DNA of 25,783 nt, taken from NCBI GenBank assembly GCA_900549945.1, contig URQJ01000009.1, forward strand, positions 1-25,783. The letters are read 5' to 3'. The stretch comes from an uncultured Oscillospiraceae bacterium. GTDB taxonomy: Bacteria; Bacillota; Clostridia; Oscillospirales; Acutalibacteraceae. Below are positions 14,293 to 22,370 of this stretch, in pieces (the first letter of the stretch is position 1; every line of letters begins with the position of its first letter). The position numbers and the translations under genes were made by a program. The notes under the pieces are model-generated. The model worked only from the letters and a program-made list of their open reading frames with translations, ran no database searches and was not told the origin of the DNA.

Positions 14293-15303
14293 CTATGCCA
14301 TGGTGTCCAGCATGTCTGCCGTCACCTCAAATTGCAGCGGCTCGCCGCGCAGATACCGCGAGAGCTCCTCGAGCATTGCATCCGGCATGCGCAGCACCTC
14401 GCGCCGCGCATACCCGGCGATGTGCGGAAACAGAACCACATTCGGCAGCCGCAGGAACGCGTGGCCCGCCTCCACCGGCTCCGGCCAGGTGACGTCGAGC
14501 ACCGCGAGCCTGCCCGGCTCCTCCTCCAGCGCGCGCACGAGATCCGGCTCTATCACCTGCGCGCCGCGCCCGGTGTTGATAAAGGCCGCATCCGGCCGCA
14601 TGGCGGAAAACAGCCGGTAGTCGAGTATGCCCCGCGTCCGCGCGTTGTCCGCCAGATGGTTGGAAACCGTCTGGCATTCCCGGAAAACCGTCTCCAAGCT
14701 GCACAGCGACGCGCCGAGCTGCTCCGCCCGCGCCGCGCTGCAGAACGGGTCGAACAGCAGGACTTCCACGCCGAGCTGCCGGAGCGCGCGGATCACAAGG
14801 CTGCCGATCTTCCCGGCGCCGAGGACGCCGACCTTCGTCCCCGAATAGCTGCCGGGGTAGTGCTCCGTCGCCAGTGCATGCCCCTGCGCGTGGCGGCCCT
14901 GTTCCGCAAGCCGCGCGGCGTGGAACGCACCCTTATTCGCGAGAACGATGCAGCTCACCGTGAACTGTGCGACCGGGTAGCACATGCTTCCCCACGCGCT
15001 GCAAATGCGCGCACCGCGGCTCAGGAAAGGCCGCGCAAAATACTGGACCGAGCCCGCCGCATACAAAACCAGCTTCAGCGCCGGAAAATACTCCTCCAAT
15101 TCTCGCTCTGTCAGCGGCAGCATATCCCACGTGCAGAGGATTACCTCCGTCTCCCGCAGAAACGCCCGGTGTTCCTCCATATTGTCCGCATGGATCACCG
15201 CCGGGCACAGCTCGAGCCTTTGCGCAAACCTTTCCTTTCGTCCGTCCGCAAATACGAAGTCGATGCGATTCGACCCACGCGCCCCCATAAAGCACCCTTT
15301 CAT
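14293..15303 (-). CDS. D-isomer-specific 2-hydroxyacid dehydrogenase family protein
   Basis: A 336-aa NAD-dependent dehydrogenase. It shows the cofactor loop VLGAGKIG (160-167), INTGRG with catalytic-type Arg246 (242-247), Glu275 in VTWPEP and the catalytic His294 in FPHIAG. These enzymes reduce 2-keto acids to D-2-hydroxy acids or the reverse. The N-terminal half (TEVILCTWDMLPL and YAAGSVQYF) resembles a group often found beside LplB/YtcP-type importers and Gfo/Idh genes. ATG at 15303 follows GGAGG by 8 nt and is preferred to the GTG at 15312. The SBP gene ends 93 nt upstream with a stable hairpin in between, so this gene may be made at a lower level than the SBP. The true substrate is unknown. 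Confidence 0.92.
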   Translation of the reverse strand: MKGCFMGARGSNRIDFVFADGRKERFAQRLELCPAVIHADNMEEHRAFLRETEVILCTWDMLPLTERELEEYFPALKLVLYAAGSVQYFARPFLSRGARICSAWGSMCYPVAQFTVSCIVLANKGAFHAARLAEQGRHAQGHALATEHYPGSYSGTKVGVLGAGKIGSLVIRALRQLGVEVLLFDPFCSAARAEQLGASLCSLETVFRECQTVSNHLADNARTRGILDYRLFSAMRPDAAFINTGRGAQVIEPDLVRALEEEPGRLAVLDVTWPEPVEAGHAFLRLPNVVLFPHIAGYARREVLRMPDAMLEELSRYLRGEPLQFEVTADMLDTMA

Positions 15304-15332
15304 TGCCGGCACCTCCGTTTCTATCAGAATTT

Positions 15333-15374
15333 TCCGGCGGGGCGAACCCGCTTTCCGCGGCCTGCCCCGCCGGA
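15333..15374 (-). promoter_or_regulatory. Intercistronic hairpin after the SBP gene
   Basis: Arms 15333-15343 and 15364-15374 are perfectly complementary over 11 bp, with a smaller CCGC/GCGG stem inside the 20-nt loop. There is no T-run on the minus strand, so it is unlikely to be a full terminator. Such hairpins after binding-protein genes are known to protect the upstream mRNA, leaving more binding protein than downstream enzymes. Confidence 0.55.
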
Positions 15375-15396
15375 CTGCCTTTTCTGTGCTTTTTTC

Positions 15397-17022
15397 TTAT
15401 CCGGCGGCCGACATCAGGCGGTCATACGCACTCTGGTAAGCCTGTATGACGTCCTCAATCCCCATGGATTTCAGCGTTTCCATATAGCCGTCGAACTCCG
15501 CATCGATGCCGCTTCCGTCAAACGTCCATTTCTGAAGCTGCTCGAGCATGTAGTTGCGGCACGGCTGCCATTTGGAGTTGACCACATCGAGCTCCTCCTC
15601 CGTGAAGCTGACGGCCGGCAGCTTTACGTTCATCTTATTGACAAGGCCGGAGGATTCGTACATTTCCGTCACGCGGATTCCCTCCTCGTCGGACATGAAG
15701 CGCTCGTACGAATTGTCGTGCAGGCTCGCCATGTCCTCGATCTGCCCGCCGATCTGCCGCATATAGTCGTTGATGGGGTTCGTCGCGCCGAGCACCTTTT
15801 CCGTGTAAACCGGCTCGCCGTTTTCCATCGTATAGGTATCGCCCTCAATGCCGTAGGTTTGCAGGCGTCTGCCGGCCTCCGTCCACCAGAAGTTCATGTA
15901 GCGCATGGTCTCCTCTGGGTGCGCGTTCTCCGCACCGATGGCCCAGCCGGCACCGCTCAGTTTCGCGCGGGCCTCAACCTCCCACTGGTCGCCGTTCGAA
16001 TCGGTCGGCGGCAGAATACCGACGATGCTGAAGCCCGGAACGCTCTCCTGCATCTTCTCGTTGTATCCGGTGGTCGAGGGAATCCAGTCGTGAATTACGC
16101 CGCCGTTGTTCTCCGGGAAAAGGATGTCGCGCGCATTGCCGCCGCGCGTGAAGATCTCCGGGTCGATCAGCCCCTCCGCGTACCACTGGCTGACGCTTTT
16201 GATCGCGTCCTTATATTCCTGCGTGTACAGGCCGATCTGAACGCGGCCCTGCGCATCTGTGTGCCACGCATCCTGAACGCCGAACAGCGAGAGCAGGCCC
16301 TTGAGCACGTTGTCCGTATTGCCGAGGCGGGTGAAATATCCCACCTCGTCCTTGCGGCCGTTTCCATTCGGATCCTCATTGACAAAGGCCGTCAAAACGT
16401 CGTGCAGTTCCTCCACCGTTTCCGGGGCCTCCATGCCGACCTTATCCAGCCAGTCCTGCCGGATGAACCACGCCTCCGAAACGAGGCTTTCATACACGAA
16501 CGGAATCTGGTAGATATTGCCATCCGCCGCTGTTATCGCGCCGCGGATATCCGGATTTTCGTCGAGAATCTTCTTGAAGTCCGGCGCATATTCCTCGATC
16601 AGATCGTTGAGCGGCATAAAGGCCCCCTCCATGCCGTACTGGTTGATCAGATCGCGGTTGCCGCCCACAAGGTCGGGGATATCCTGCCCGGCAATCATCA
16701 GGTTAAACGCCTCGGTGGAATCGGTCTCCATCGGCGAGGCCGTGCCCTTCAGCGAGACGTTCGTCATTTCTGCCGCTTTCTGCGTCACCGTCCATTTATC
16801 GCTGAGCACATAGACATTGCCCCAATGGATGTGCGCCGTCAGCTCCAGCGGCTCCGCACTGCACAGGTACGTCTGGTCCTGCGCCGCCGTACTGGAGACA
16901 GAAGCCTCCGAATTACCCGCCGTGCTTCCTGTCTGCCCGTTTCCTGCTCCGCCGCTGCACGCCGTCAGCAGCATTGCCGCCGCGGCCGCCAGTGTCAGGC
17001 CCCGCAAAAAATTCTTCTTCAT
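15397..17022 (-). CDS. ABC transporter extracellular solute-binding lipoprotein (sugar type)
   Basis: A 541-aa lipoprotein. The signal peptide begins MKKNFLRGLT and ends in the lipobox LLTAC, with the lipid-modified Cys at residue 22; a Ser/Gly/Thr-rich linker follows. The size and segments such as GQDIPDLVGG and NTRL-free sugar-binding architecture, together with the neighbouring permeases, fit the LplA/YtcQ-like family that binds oligosaccharides or glycosides outside the membrane. ATG at 17022 follows AGAAAGGA by 8 nt; an in-frame ATG at 17052 is not supported by a binding site. It is the third gene of the operon, 58 nt after the second permease. A downstream hairpin probably stabilises its mRNA. 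The ligand cannot be read from the sequence. Confidence 0.93.
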   Translation of the reverse strand: MKKNFLRGLTLAAAAAMLLTACSGGAGNGQTGSTAGNSEASVSSTAAQDQTYLCSAEPLELTAHIHWGNVYVLSDKWTVTQKAAEMTNVSLKGTASPMETDSTEAFNLMIAGQDIPDLVGGNRDLINQYGMEGAFMPLNDLIEEYAPDFKKILDENPDIRGAITAADGNIYQIPFVYESLVSEAWFIRQDWLDKVGMEAPETVEELHDVLTAFVNEDPNGNGRKDEVGYFTRLGNTDNVLKGLLSLFGVQDAWHTDAQGRVQIGLYTQEYKDAIKSVSQWYAEGLIDPEIFTRGGNARDILFPENNGGVIHDWIPSTTGYNEKMQESVPGFSIVGILPPTDSNGDQWEVEARAKLSGAGWAIGAENAHPEETMRYMNFWWTEAGRRLQTYGIEGDTYTMENGEPVYTEKVLGATNPINDYMRQIGGQIEDMASLHDNSYERFMSDEEGIRVTEMYESSGLVNKMNVKLPAVSFTEEELDVVNSKWQPCRNYMLEQLQKWTFDGSGIDAEFDGYMETLKSMGIEDVIQAYQSAYDRLMSAAG

Positions 17023-17080
17023 AGTCCTAGTCCTTTCTGTGTATATTTTCAATTCCTCTGAATTGAAGCCACCTCAGCCG

Positions 17081-17944
17081 TTATCCTTTGACGGCGCCCA
17101 CCGTCAGACCCTTGACGAAAAAGCGCTGCACAAACGGATAGAATAGAATGATCGGCAGAATCGCGACAATGACGATCGCGTAAATCATGCCCTCCCGCGC
17201 ATAGTTGACACCGCCGTTATCGACGGAGGCGAGAACCTGATTTTCAACGATCAGCTTCTTCAGCAGCACTTGCAGCGGGATTTTATCGATGTCCTTCAGC
17301 ATGATCATCGCCCAGAAATACCCGTTCCAGCGGTCCACCGCGCAGTACAGCGTGATCGTGGCCAGCATCGGCGTGGAAAGCGGCAGCATGATCCGCAGGA
17401 AAATGCCGAAATTCGAGAGCCCGTCGATCTTTGCCGATTCCTCCAGCTCCTGCGGCAGCCCCTCAAAATAGCTGCGCATGATAATGATGTAAAATGCAGA
17501 GCAGGCAAAACCGAAGATGATGCCGAGCCGGCTGTCCAGCAGATTCAAATCATCCATATTCAGGTAAAACGGGATGATGCCGGCATTGAACCACATGGTA
17601 AAGGAAATCATCATGCCAATGACCCTGCGCCCCTTGAGCCGCCTGCGGGAGAGCGCGTAAGCGCCCATTGACATGATGGCGAGGCTCGCGAGCGTCCCGA
17701 AAAACGTGTAAAACAGTGTGTTTCCATAGGACGCCCAAAAATGATCGATCGTCGAAATCATCCGGTAGGAATCGAGGTTGAAACCCTTTGGAAACAGGAT
17801 TACATTGCCCTGAACGATCTGCGAGCCGTCGCTGAGGGACGCGATCAGTGTGTAATAAAACGGATAGAGCGTGACGGGAATCGTCAGCGCCAGCGCCGTG
17901 ATGTTGAATGCGTTGAATACAAGCTCGCCCTTTGTTCGTTTCAT
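17081..17944 (-). CDS. ABC sugar transporter permease, YtcP/LplC-like
   Basis: A 287-aa inner-membrane permease with about six helices. The EAA loop that contacts the ATPase is visible (residues 167-188, with ESAKIDGLSNFGIF and a Gly at the conserved place). The N-terminal KRTKGELVFN and the C-terminal FVKGLTVGAVKG are hallmarks of the YtcP/LplC-type subunit of CUT1-like importers. ATG at 17944 follows GAGGGGG by 7 nt. It lies 12 nt after the LplB-like permease and forms the channel with it. No ATPase gene is present in the window, as is usual for this family, which borrows a shared MsmX-type ATPase. Substrate type (oligosaccharide or glycoside) is inferred from family only. Confidence 0.95.
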   Translation of the reverse strand: MKRTKGELVFNAFNITALALTIPVTLYPFYYTLIASLSDGSQIVQGNVILFPKGFNLDSYRMISTIDHFWASYGNTLFYTFFGTLASLAIMSMGAYALSRRRLKGRRVIGMMISFTMWFNAGIIPFYLNMDDLNLLDSRLGIIFGFACSAFYIIIMRSYFEGLPQELEESAKIDGLSNFGIFLRIMLPLSTPMLATITLYCAVDRWNGYFWAMIMLKDIDKIPLQVLLKKLIVENQVLASVDNGGVNYAREGMIYAIVIVAILPIILFYPFVQRFFVKGLTVGAVKG

Positions 17945-17956
17945 CGTTTTTCCCCC

Positions 17957-18910
17957 TCACCACAATCCGGTTTCCGTCAGCTTGTTCGAGAGCTTGTTCG
18001 CGCCGAGCACGAGCACAAGCGCCACCGCCGAGTTAAACAGGCCGACCGCGGTCGCATAATCGTAACGCCCCTCCAGAATGCCGGTGCGGTAGACATAGGA
18101 ATTGATTACGTCGGCCGTCTCGTAGATCCCGGGATTGTAGAGCAGAATGATGGATTCGTACCCCACGTTCAGGATACCGCCGAGCTGGATTAACAGCATG
18201 ATCGTGATCGTGGGCAAAAGGCCCGGCAGCGTAACATGGACAAACTGCCGCCACCGGCCCGCACCGTCAGCCTGCGCCGCCTCGTACAGATCCTGCGGGA
18301 TCGAGGTGAGCGCCGCGATGTAGACGATCGAGCCATAGCCCGTGCTTTTCCAAATGCTCATCAGCGTGTAAATGACGACAAAAAAACCGGGCTGCGCCAG
18401 AAAGTAGACGGGCTCCTGCCCAAAGGCCTCTAAAACGGCGTTTACCACGCCGCTGGTCGGTGAAAGAAAATTGATGACAATGCCGCATACGACGACGGCG
18501 GAGATGAAATGCGGGACGTAGGTTACCGTCTGCACCGCCTTCTGGAACTTCCGGGAGGAAAGCTCGTTGAGCAGCAGCGCCAGAAGGATCGGTGCCGGAA
18601 AGCCGAACACAAGGTTTGTTAGGCTGATGGTCAGCGTATTGCGGATGACGCGCCACGCAAACTGGGAGGAAAAGAACTCCTCAAAATACTGGAGCCCGAC
18701 CCAAGGGCTGTCCCACACGCCCTTGAACGGACTGTAGTCCTTAAAGGCGATGACAAGCCCGGTCATCGGCTTATAGGCAAACAGAATGTAGAAAAGCACC
18801 ACCGGCACCAGCATCAGATACAGGTCGTACTCCCTGCTGAAGTACCTCGAAAATTTGCGGAAGCGGGATTCTCCCGGCTTGCCGCGCGCTTGCTTTGCGG
18901 CCATCTTCAT
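17957..18910 (-). CDS. ABC sugar transporter permease, LplB-like
   Basis: A 317-aa inner-membrane permease with about six helices. Family marks are LMLVPVVLFYILFAYKPM (33-50), an EAA loop in PQDLYEAAQADGAGRWR (205-221) and the C-terminal TETGLW. It is the first gene of the operon. The open frame extends to 18976, but that part crosses the promoter; ATG at 18910 follows GAGGGTG, and ATG at 18904 is an equally possible start. The promoter at 18940-18969 gives a leader of only about 20-25 nt. It pairs with the YtcP-like permease and the downstream binding protein to import a sugar-like compound. Confidence 0.94.
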   Translation of the reverse strand: MKMAAKQARGKPGESRFRKFSRYFSREYDLYLMLVPVVLFYILFAYKPMTGLVIAFKDYSPFKGVWDSPWVGLQYFEEFFSSQFAWRVIRNTLTISLTNLVFGFPAPILLALLLNELSSRKFQKAVQTVTYVPHFISAVVVCGIVINFLSPTSGVVNAVLEAFGQEPVYFLAQPGFFVVIYTLMSIWKSTGYGSIVYIAALTSIPQDLYEAAQADGAGRWRQFVHVTLPGLLPTITIMLLIQLGGILNVGYESIILLYNPGIYETADVINSYVYRTGILEGRYDYATAVGLFNSAVALVLVLGANKLSNKLTETGLW

Positions 18911-18939
18911 CACACCCTCATTTCGTTTTCGATGGCCCC

Positions 18940-18969
18940 AGTATAGCACCGGACAAGCAAAACAGTCAA
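18940..18969 (-). promoter_or_regulatory. Promoter of the catabolic operon
   Basis: On the minus strand TTGACT (18969-18964) and TATACT (18945-18940) are separated by 18 bp, and the -10 is preceded by TGC (an extended -10 element). It lies just upstream of the LplB-like permease start. Transcription from the regulator gene upstream is stopped by the terminator at 19098-19145, so this promoter should drive the whole nine-gene operon. Confidence 0.75.
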
Positions 18970-18997
18970 TTTTCAATAGTTATCATTGTATTTTTTG

Positions 18998-19019
18998 GAT
19001 ATATTATCGATCAAATATC
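18998..19019. promoter_or_regulatory. Imperfect dyad, candidate operator of the AraC-family regulator
   Basis: A 22-bp imperfect palindrome with outer arms GATAT/ATATC around a central ATCGAT, centred about 40 bp upstream of the operon -35 box. The region 18970-19097 is AT-rich and gene-free, the usual place for an activator site. It was found by eye; AraC proteins often bind direct rather than inverted repeats, so this is tentative. Confidence 0.35.
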
Positions 19020-19097
19020 TAAAAATTATGAATTTTAATTGTGCTCACGTGAATTTCCGTAGATTTTGACGGCCCCGCCGCTTTGGCCGGTGGATAT

Positions 19098-19145
19098 AAA
19101 AAAGGAAGCCCGCCGCCCCTCCAAAGGATTGGCGGCAGGCTTCCT
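19098..19145 (-). terminator. Rho-independent terminator of the AraC-family regulator
   Basis: On the minus strand, arms 19145-19131 and 19117-19103 form a 15-bp stem with one mismatch, followed by a run of six T (19103-19098). It starts 16 nt after the regulator stop and separates the regulator from the catabolic operon. Confidence 0.88.
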
Positions 19146-19160
19146 GCCCGCGCATGCTGT

Positions 19161-21398
19161 TCAGTTTTCCCCCAGCTTTGCCGCAGGCTCAGCCTGCCGC
19201 CCGCGCTGGTACTGCCCCGGGGAAACGCCCGTGTATTTCTTGAATACGCGGATCAGCGTATTCACATTTAAAATACCGACCTGCTCGCCGAGCTGCGCCA
19301 GCTTGATATCCGGCTGCGCGTCTAAAATCTCTTTGGCGCGCTCGCAGCGCAGGCGGGAGAGATAGTCTTTAAAATTGCTCCCTGTTGCCGACTTAAACAG
19401 AGCGCTCATGTAATTCGGGGAAAGGTGGAAGCAGTCGGCAAGGTCGAGCAGCGAAACATCCCGGGAAAGGTTCTCCTGCAAATACGTCTCGAGCTCCTCT
19501 CTGAGAGCGGTTTCCTTCCTCTGCACAGCGCTCGCCGTGCTCTCCATGATTTCCTGAAAACGGGCCTCAAGCGTCTGATACAGCGCCTCCGGCGCCTTAC
19601 TGCGGCGCAGAAGCTCCTCCGCATCGCCGCAGAGCTCCACACCGGCCTGCTGTGCGGCACGGCGCAGCGTCTGTGCCAGCGCGAAGATCATCGCCTCTCT
19701 CGGCTGCTTTTCCGAAAAAGCCGGCGCGATGTACTCCGTGTATACGCGGCGGAGCAGCGACGCCGCCTCGGCCCGGCTGTTCTGTACCACGGCCTGCACC
19801 AAGCGCAGCTCGAGGCTCAGCGAATATGCGGCGCTCTCATTTTCCAGCAGCGCGAGATCCGCCGTGTCGTATACGTTTTTGATCGGCAGCTTCCGGTAGT
19901 TTTCCGAAAGCCGGCTCAGCAGCAGGTACGCGGCGTACAGGTCCCGCACGCCGGACGCGGCCGGCGCTACAAAGGCGTGCAGTGGAATCTGAAACGCCGT
20001 ATCGATCACCAAGATAATCTCGTGAAGCTGGCGCTTCAGCGCATCCGGCTGCGCGTCCTTTAAGATATAGCACACGCTCTCCCCAAGGCCGGACGGCACG
20101 GCGCGCTGCAAAACATATGCCTTGCCGAGCTGCTCGTCCAGCATGTCCATGACCTGATCGGTGATCTTCTCCTCGCCGTGGCAGTGCTCGCCCTGCAGCT
20201 CGGAGAAATCGAACAGCACCGCCGCGCACGGCCCCTCAACCCAGCCGAGGCCGCACCGCTTTAAAAGCCCCGGCAGTGTTTCGGCCTTCTCCGTCCCCCG
20301 CAGAATATCGCCGATCACCTTTTCGCGGAGCAGGCGGCTGCTGTCGTCCAGCAGCGCGGCCAACGAGCAGTTTTCCTGCCGGATCTGCGCGACGCGGCGC
20401 GTCATGTAGTCGAGCTCGTTCTTCGATTCTCCGGAGACGCCGGGATCTCCCGTAGACAAAAGCGTGTTGACGATGCGCTCGATCGGCCGGTAAAGCCGCA
20501 CGGAGAACACGGCCACCATGCAGCAGGCCACCGCGCAGACAAGCACGGAAACCAGCAGCAGGCCCAAAATCTGCCGCCAGATTTCGCCGGTCATAATCAC
20601 GTCGGCGCTCGGGTAATAAAACACCACGTCGTAGTAGGCAGAGGTCAGGCCCTGATAGGCCTTTCCGTCCGCCTTCAGTTCCTGCACCTCCGCGCTCCCG
20701 AGCTGTTCCGCCGTCTCTGAAAAAGCGGGCGCCGCATTTTCAGTGCGCCGGTCAAGGATACGCGGGTCATCGGTGCAGAAAGAAATCGGCAGGAGCGCAT
20801 CCTGCTCGAGCCCCAGATTCTGAAAAGAAGAATACAAGACGAAGATCATCTTCGTATCGATCAAATCCTTCTGCGTGACATAGATCAGGTCGGTATCCGT
20901 GATGATGATCCGCTCCTGATTGATTCGGCCGTCGCCGAGCTGCTGCACCATCTGCTGATATTCGTTCAGCGTCATCTGAAAGCTGTCGAGAAAACGGTGG
21001 ATTTTCGACGAGCCGGTGTTTGTGATCACGGTATCGTCGTTCTGCTTCTGCACCAAAATGTTGTACGGCATTTTGCTGAGCAGCGCGTTGGCCTGCTTCA
21101 AATCGTTATATAGATCGGCCATGCGCCAGTAATACTTTTCCTTCGAGCTGTACGCAAAGAGATTCAGCGAGCCGATATTTTTCAGGTTGCCTGCAAACTG
21201 GCGCATGCCGTCGATTGTGCGGTCAAAGGCCTCTGCATAGCCCGCAAGCGTCTCGTTGTCCATATCCGTGATCTTTTGGGCGTGGCTCTTTTGCAGGGAG
21301 ATGACAAAGCCCGAAAAAATGAGCATGATCAGGCTGCACACCAAAATCGTATAGGTGATCAACAATCGATTCAGAAAACTCCGCTTCACGCCGCCCAC
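19161..21398 (-). CDS. Membrane-anchored AraC-family transcriptional regulator with extracytoplasmic sensor
   Basis: A 745-aa one-component regulator. A first membrane helix lies at about residues 11-34, an extracytoplasmic sensor region at 35-275, a second helix at 277-299, then a linker beginning RLYRPIERIV, a long middle region, and a C-terminal AraC helix-turn-helix pair (from about 640: LLDLADCFHLSPNYMSALFK, then CERAKEILD and VFKKYTGVSPGQYQ). This layout is typical of regulators lying beside LplB/YtcP-type importers in Clostridia and Paenibacillus, which sense an external sugar signal and activate the adjacent operon. GTG at 21398 opens the frame; GTG at 21389 (VKRSFLNRLL) matches the family start as well, and neither has a clear ribosome-binding site. 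Its likely target is the operon promoter at 18940-18969. Confidence 0.93.
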   Translation of the reverse strand: MGGVKRSFLNRLLITYTILVCSLIMLIFSGFVISLQKSHAQKITDMDNETLAGYAEAFDRTIDGMRQFAGNLKNIGSLNLFAYSSKEKYYWRMADLYNDLKQANALLSKMPYNILVQKQNDDTVITNTGSSKIHRFLDSFQMTLNEYQQMVQQLGDGRINQERIIITDTDLIYVTQKDLIDTKMIFVLYSSFQNLGLEQDALLPISFCTDDPRILDRRTENAAPAFSETAEQLGSAEVQELKADGKAYQGLTSAYYDVVFYYPSADVIMTGEIWRQILGLLLVSVLVCAVACCMVAVFSVRLYRPIERIVNTLLSTGDPGVSGESKNELDYMTRRVAQIRQENCSLAALLDDSSRLLREKVIGDILRGTEKAETLPGLLKRCGLGWVEGPCAAVLFDFSELQGEHCHGEEKITDQVMDMLDEQLGKAYVLQRAVPSGLGESVCYILKDAQPDALKRQLHEIILVIDTAFQIPLHAFVAPAASGVRDLYAAYLLLSRLSENYRKLPIKNVYDTADLALLENESAAYSLSLELRLVQAVVQNSRAEAASLLRRVYTEYIAPAFSEKQPREAMIFALAQTLRRAAQQAGVELCGDAEELLRRSKAPEALYQTLEARFQEIMESTASAVQRKETALREELETYLQENLSRDVSLLDLADCFHLSPNYMSALFKSATGSNFKDYLSRLRCERAKEILDAQPDIKLAQLGEQVGILNVNTLIRVFKKYTGVSPGQYQRGRQAEPAAKLGEN

Positions 21399-21421
21399 AT
21401 CCCCGCCATATATTTTAGATT

Positions 21422-21450
21422 ATAATAACACTATTTCCTCGCTTTTGCAA
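21422..21450 (-). promoter_or_regulatory. Putative promoter of the AraC-family regulator
   Basis: On the minus strand TTGCAA (21450-21445) and TATTAT (21427-21422) are spaced by 17 bp; a perfect TATAAT overlaps the -10 three bases further on but would need a 20-bp spacer. The region is AT-rich and gene-free. Confidence 0.5.
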
Positions 21451-21523
21451 TTTCCTTTTGTGTAAACAATCCACATTATCCCGATTTTTTCAAAATGAAT
21501 CGTACAAAGCGCCGCACAGACAG

Positions 21524-21549
21524 AAAAGGACCCGGATAACTCCGGGTCC
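21524..21549 (-). terminator. Rho-independent terminator of the fab/acc operon
   Basis: On the minus strand, GGACCCGGA (21549-21541) pairs perfectly with TCCGGGTCC (21536-21528) around a 4-nt loop and is followed by TTTT (21527-21524). It lies 56 nt after the accA stop. Confidence 0.85.
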
Positions 21550-21605
21550 CTGCACACACGCCCTCACGGGCATTTTCCGTTTTCTTCCAGTCTCAGCGCA
21601 CCGGC

Positions 21606-22370
21606 TCAGTATTTCCTGAACCGCGCGTAGCGCTCCTTTAGCAGGGTATCGCCGTCCTTTTCGCACAGGGCGTCGAGCTCTGTTTCGAGCATTGCCTTGA
21701 CGCGGGCGAACACCGTGCCCTTTTCCTCCTCGCTGATGACCTGCTCGACGACGCCGAGCTGCTCCATATCCTGCGCGGTCAGCCGCAGGCACTCCGCCGC
21801 GTCCTTCGCGCGCTTCGCGTCCTTCCACAGGATGCTCGCGCAGCCCTCGGGCGACACGACCGAATACACGGCGTTTTCGAGGATCCACACGCGGTCCGCC
21901 ACGGCGAGCGCCAGCGCGCCGCCGGAGCCGCCTTCGCCGATCAGCACCGAGATCACCGGCGTTTTCAGGCCCATCATCTCGATGAGGTTTTCGGCGATCG
22001 CCTGCCCCTGCCCGCGTTCCTCCGCGCCGATGCCGCAGAACGCGCCCGAGGTATCGACAAAGCAGACGACCGGGCGGCGGAATTTCTCCGCCTGATGCAT
22101 CAGGCGCAGCGCCTTGCGGTAGCCCTCAGGGTTCGGGGAGCCGAAGTTGCGGTAGACCTTATCGCGCGTATCGCCGCCCTTTTCGATCGCGATGACCGTG
22201 ACGGTGCGGCCGCCGAGCTGCGCAATGCCGCCGACGATCGCCGGGTCGTCGGCAAAGCGGCGGTCGCCGTGCAGCTCGATGAAATCCGTAAAAATATTCT
22301 GGATAAACGAAAGCCCCGTCGCACGGCCCTTGCCGCGCGCGAGCTGAACCTTTTCATACGCCGTTGCCAT
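21606..22370 (-). CDS. accA: Acetyl-CoA carboxylase carboxyltransferase subunit alpha
   Basis: A 254-aa carboxyltransferase alpha subunit, shorter than the roughly 320 aa of the E. coli protein, as is common in Clostridia. It moves the carboxyl group from carboxybiotin to acetyl-CoA, together with AccD, to make malonyl-CoA for fatty-acid synthesis in the cytoplasm. The crotonase-like fold shows [11 protein letters not shown], the conserved [16 protein letters not shown] stretch (106-121) and [15 protein letters not shown] (145-159), which form oxyanion and CoA-binding parts. ATG at 22370 overlaps the accD stop (TGATG), so translation is coupled, in keeping with the equal amounts of alpha and beta needed. 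It is the last gene of the operon. Confidence 0.97.
   Translation of the reverse strand: MATAYEKVQLARGKGRATGLSFIQNIFTDFIELHGDRRFADDPAIVGGIAQLGGRTVTVIAIEKGGDTRDKVYRNFGSPNPEGYRKALRLMHQAEKFRRPVVCFVDTSGAFCGIGAEERGQGQAIAENLIEMMGLKTPVISVLIGEGGSGGALALAVADRVWILENAVYSVVSPEGCASILWKDAKRAKDAAECLRLTAQDMEQLGVVEQVISEEEKGTVFARVKAMLETELDALCEKDGDTLLKERYARFRKY

Noticed and set aside
14332..17061. A 909-codon open frame on the plus strand, antisense to the SBP and the 2-hydroxyacid dehydrogenase
   Set aside because: The composition is arginine-, histidine- and alanine-rich with no domain, and it spans two clear minus-strand genes and their gap. Long antisense frames are expected in GC-rich DNA.
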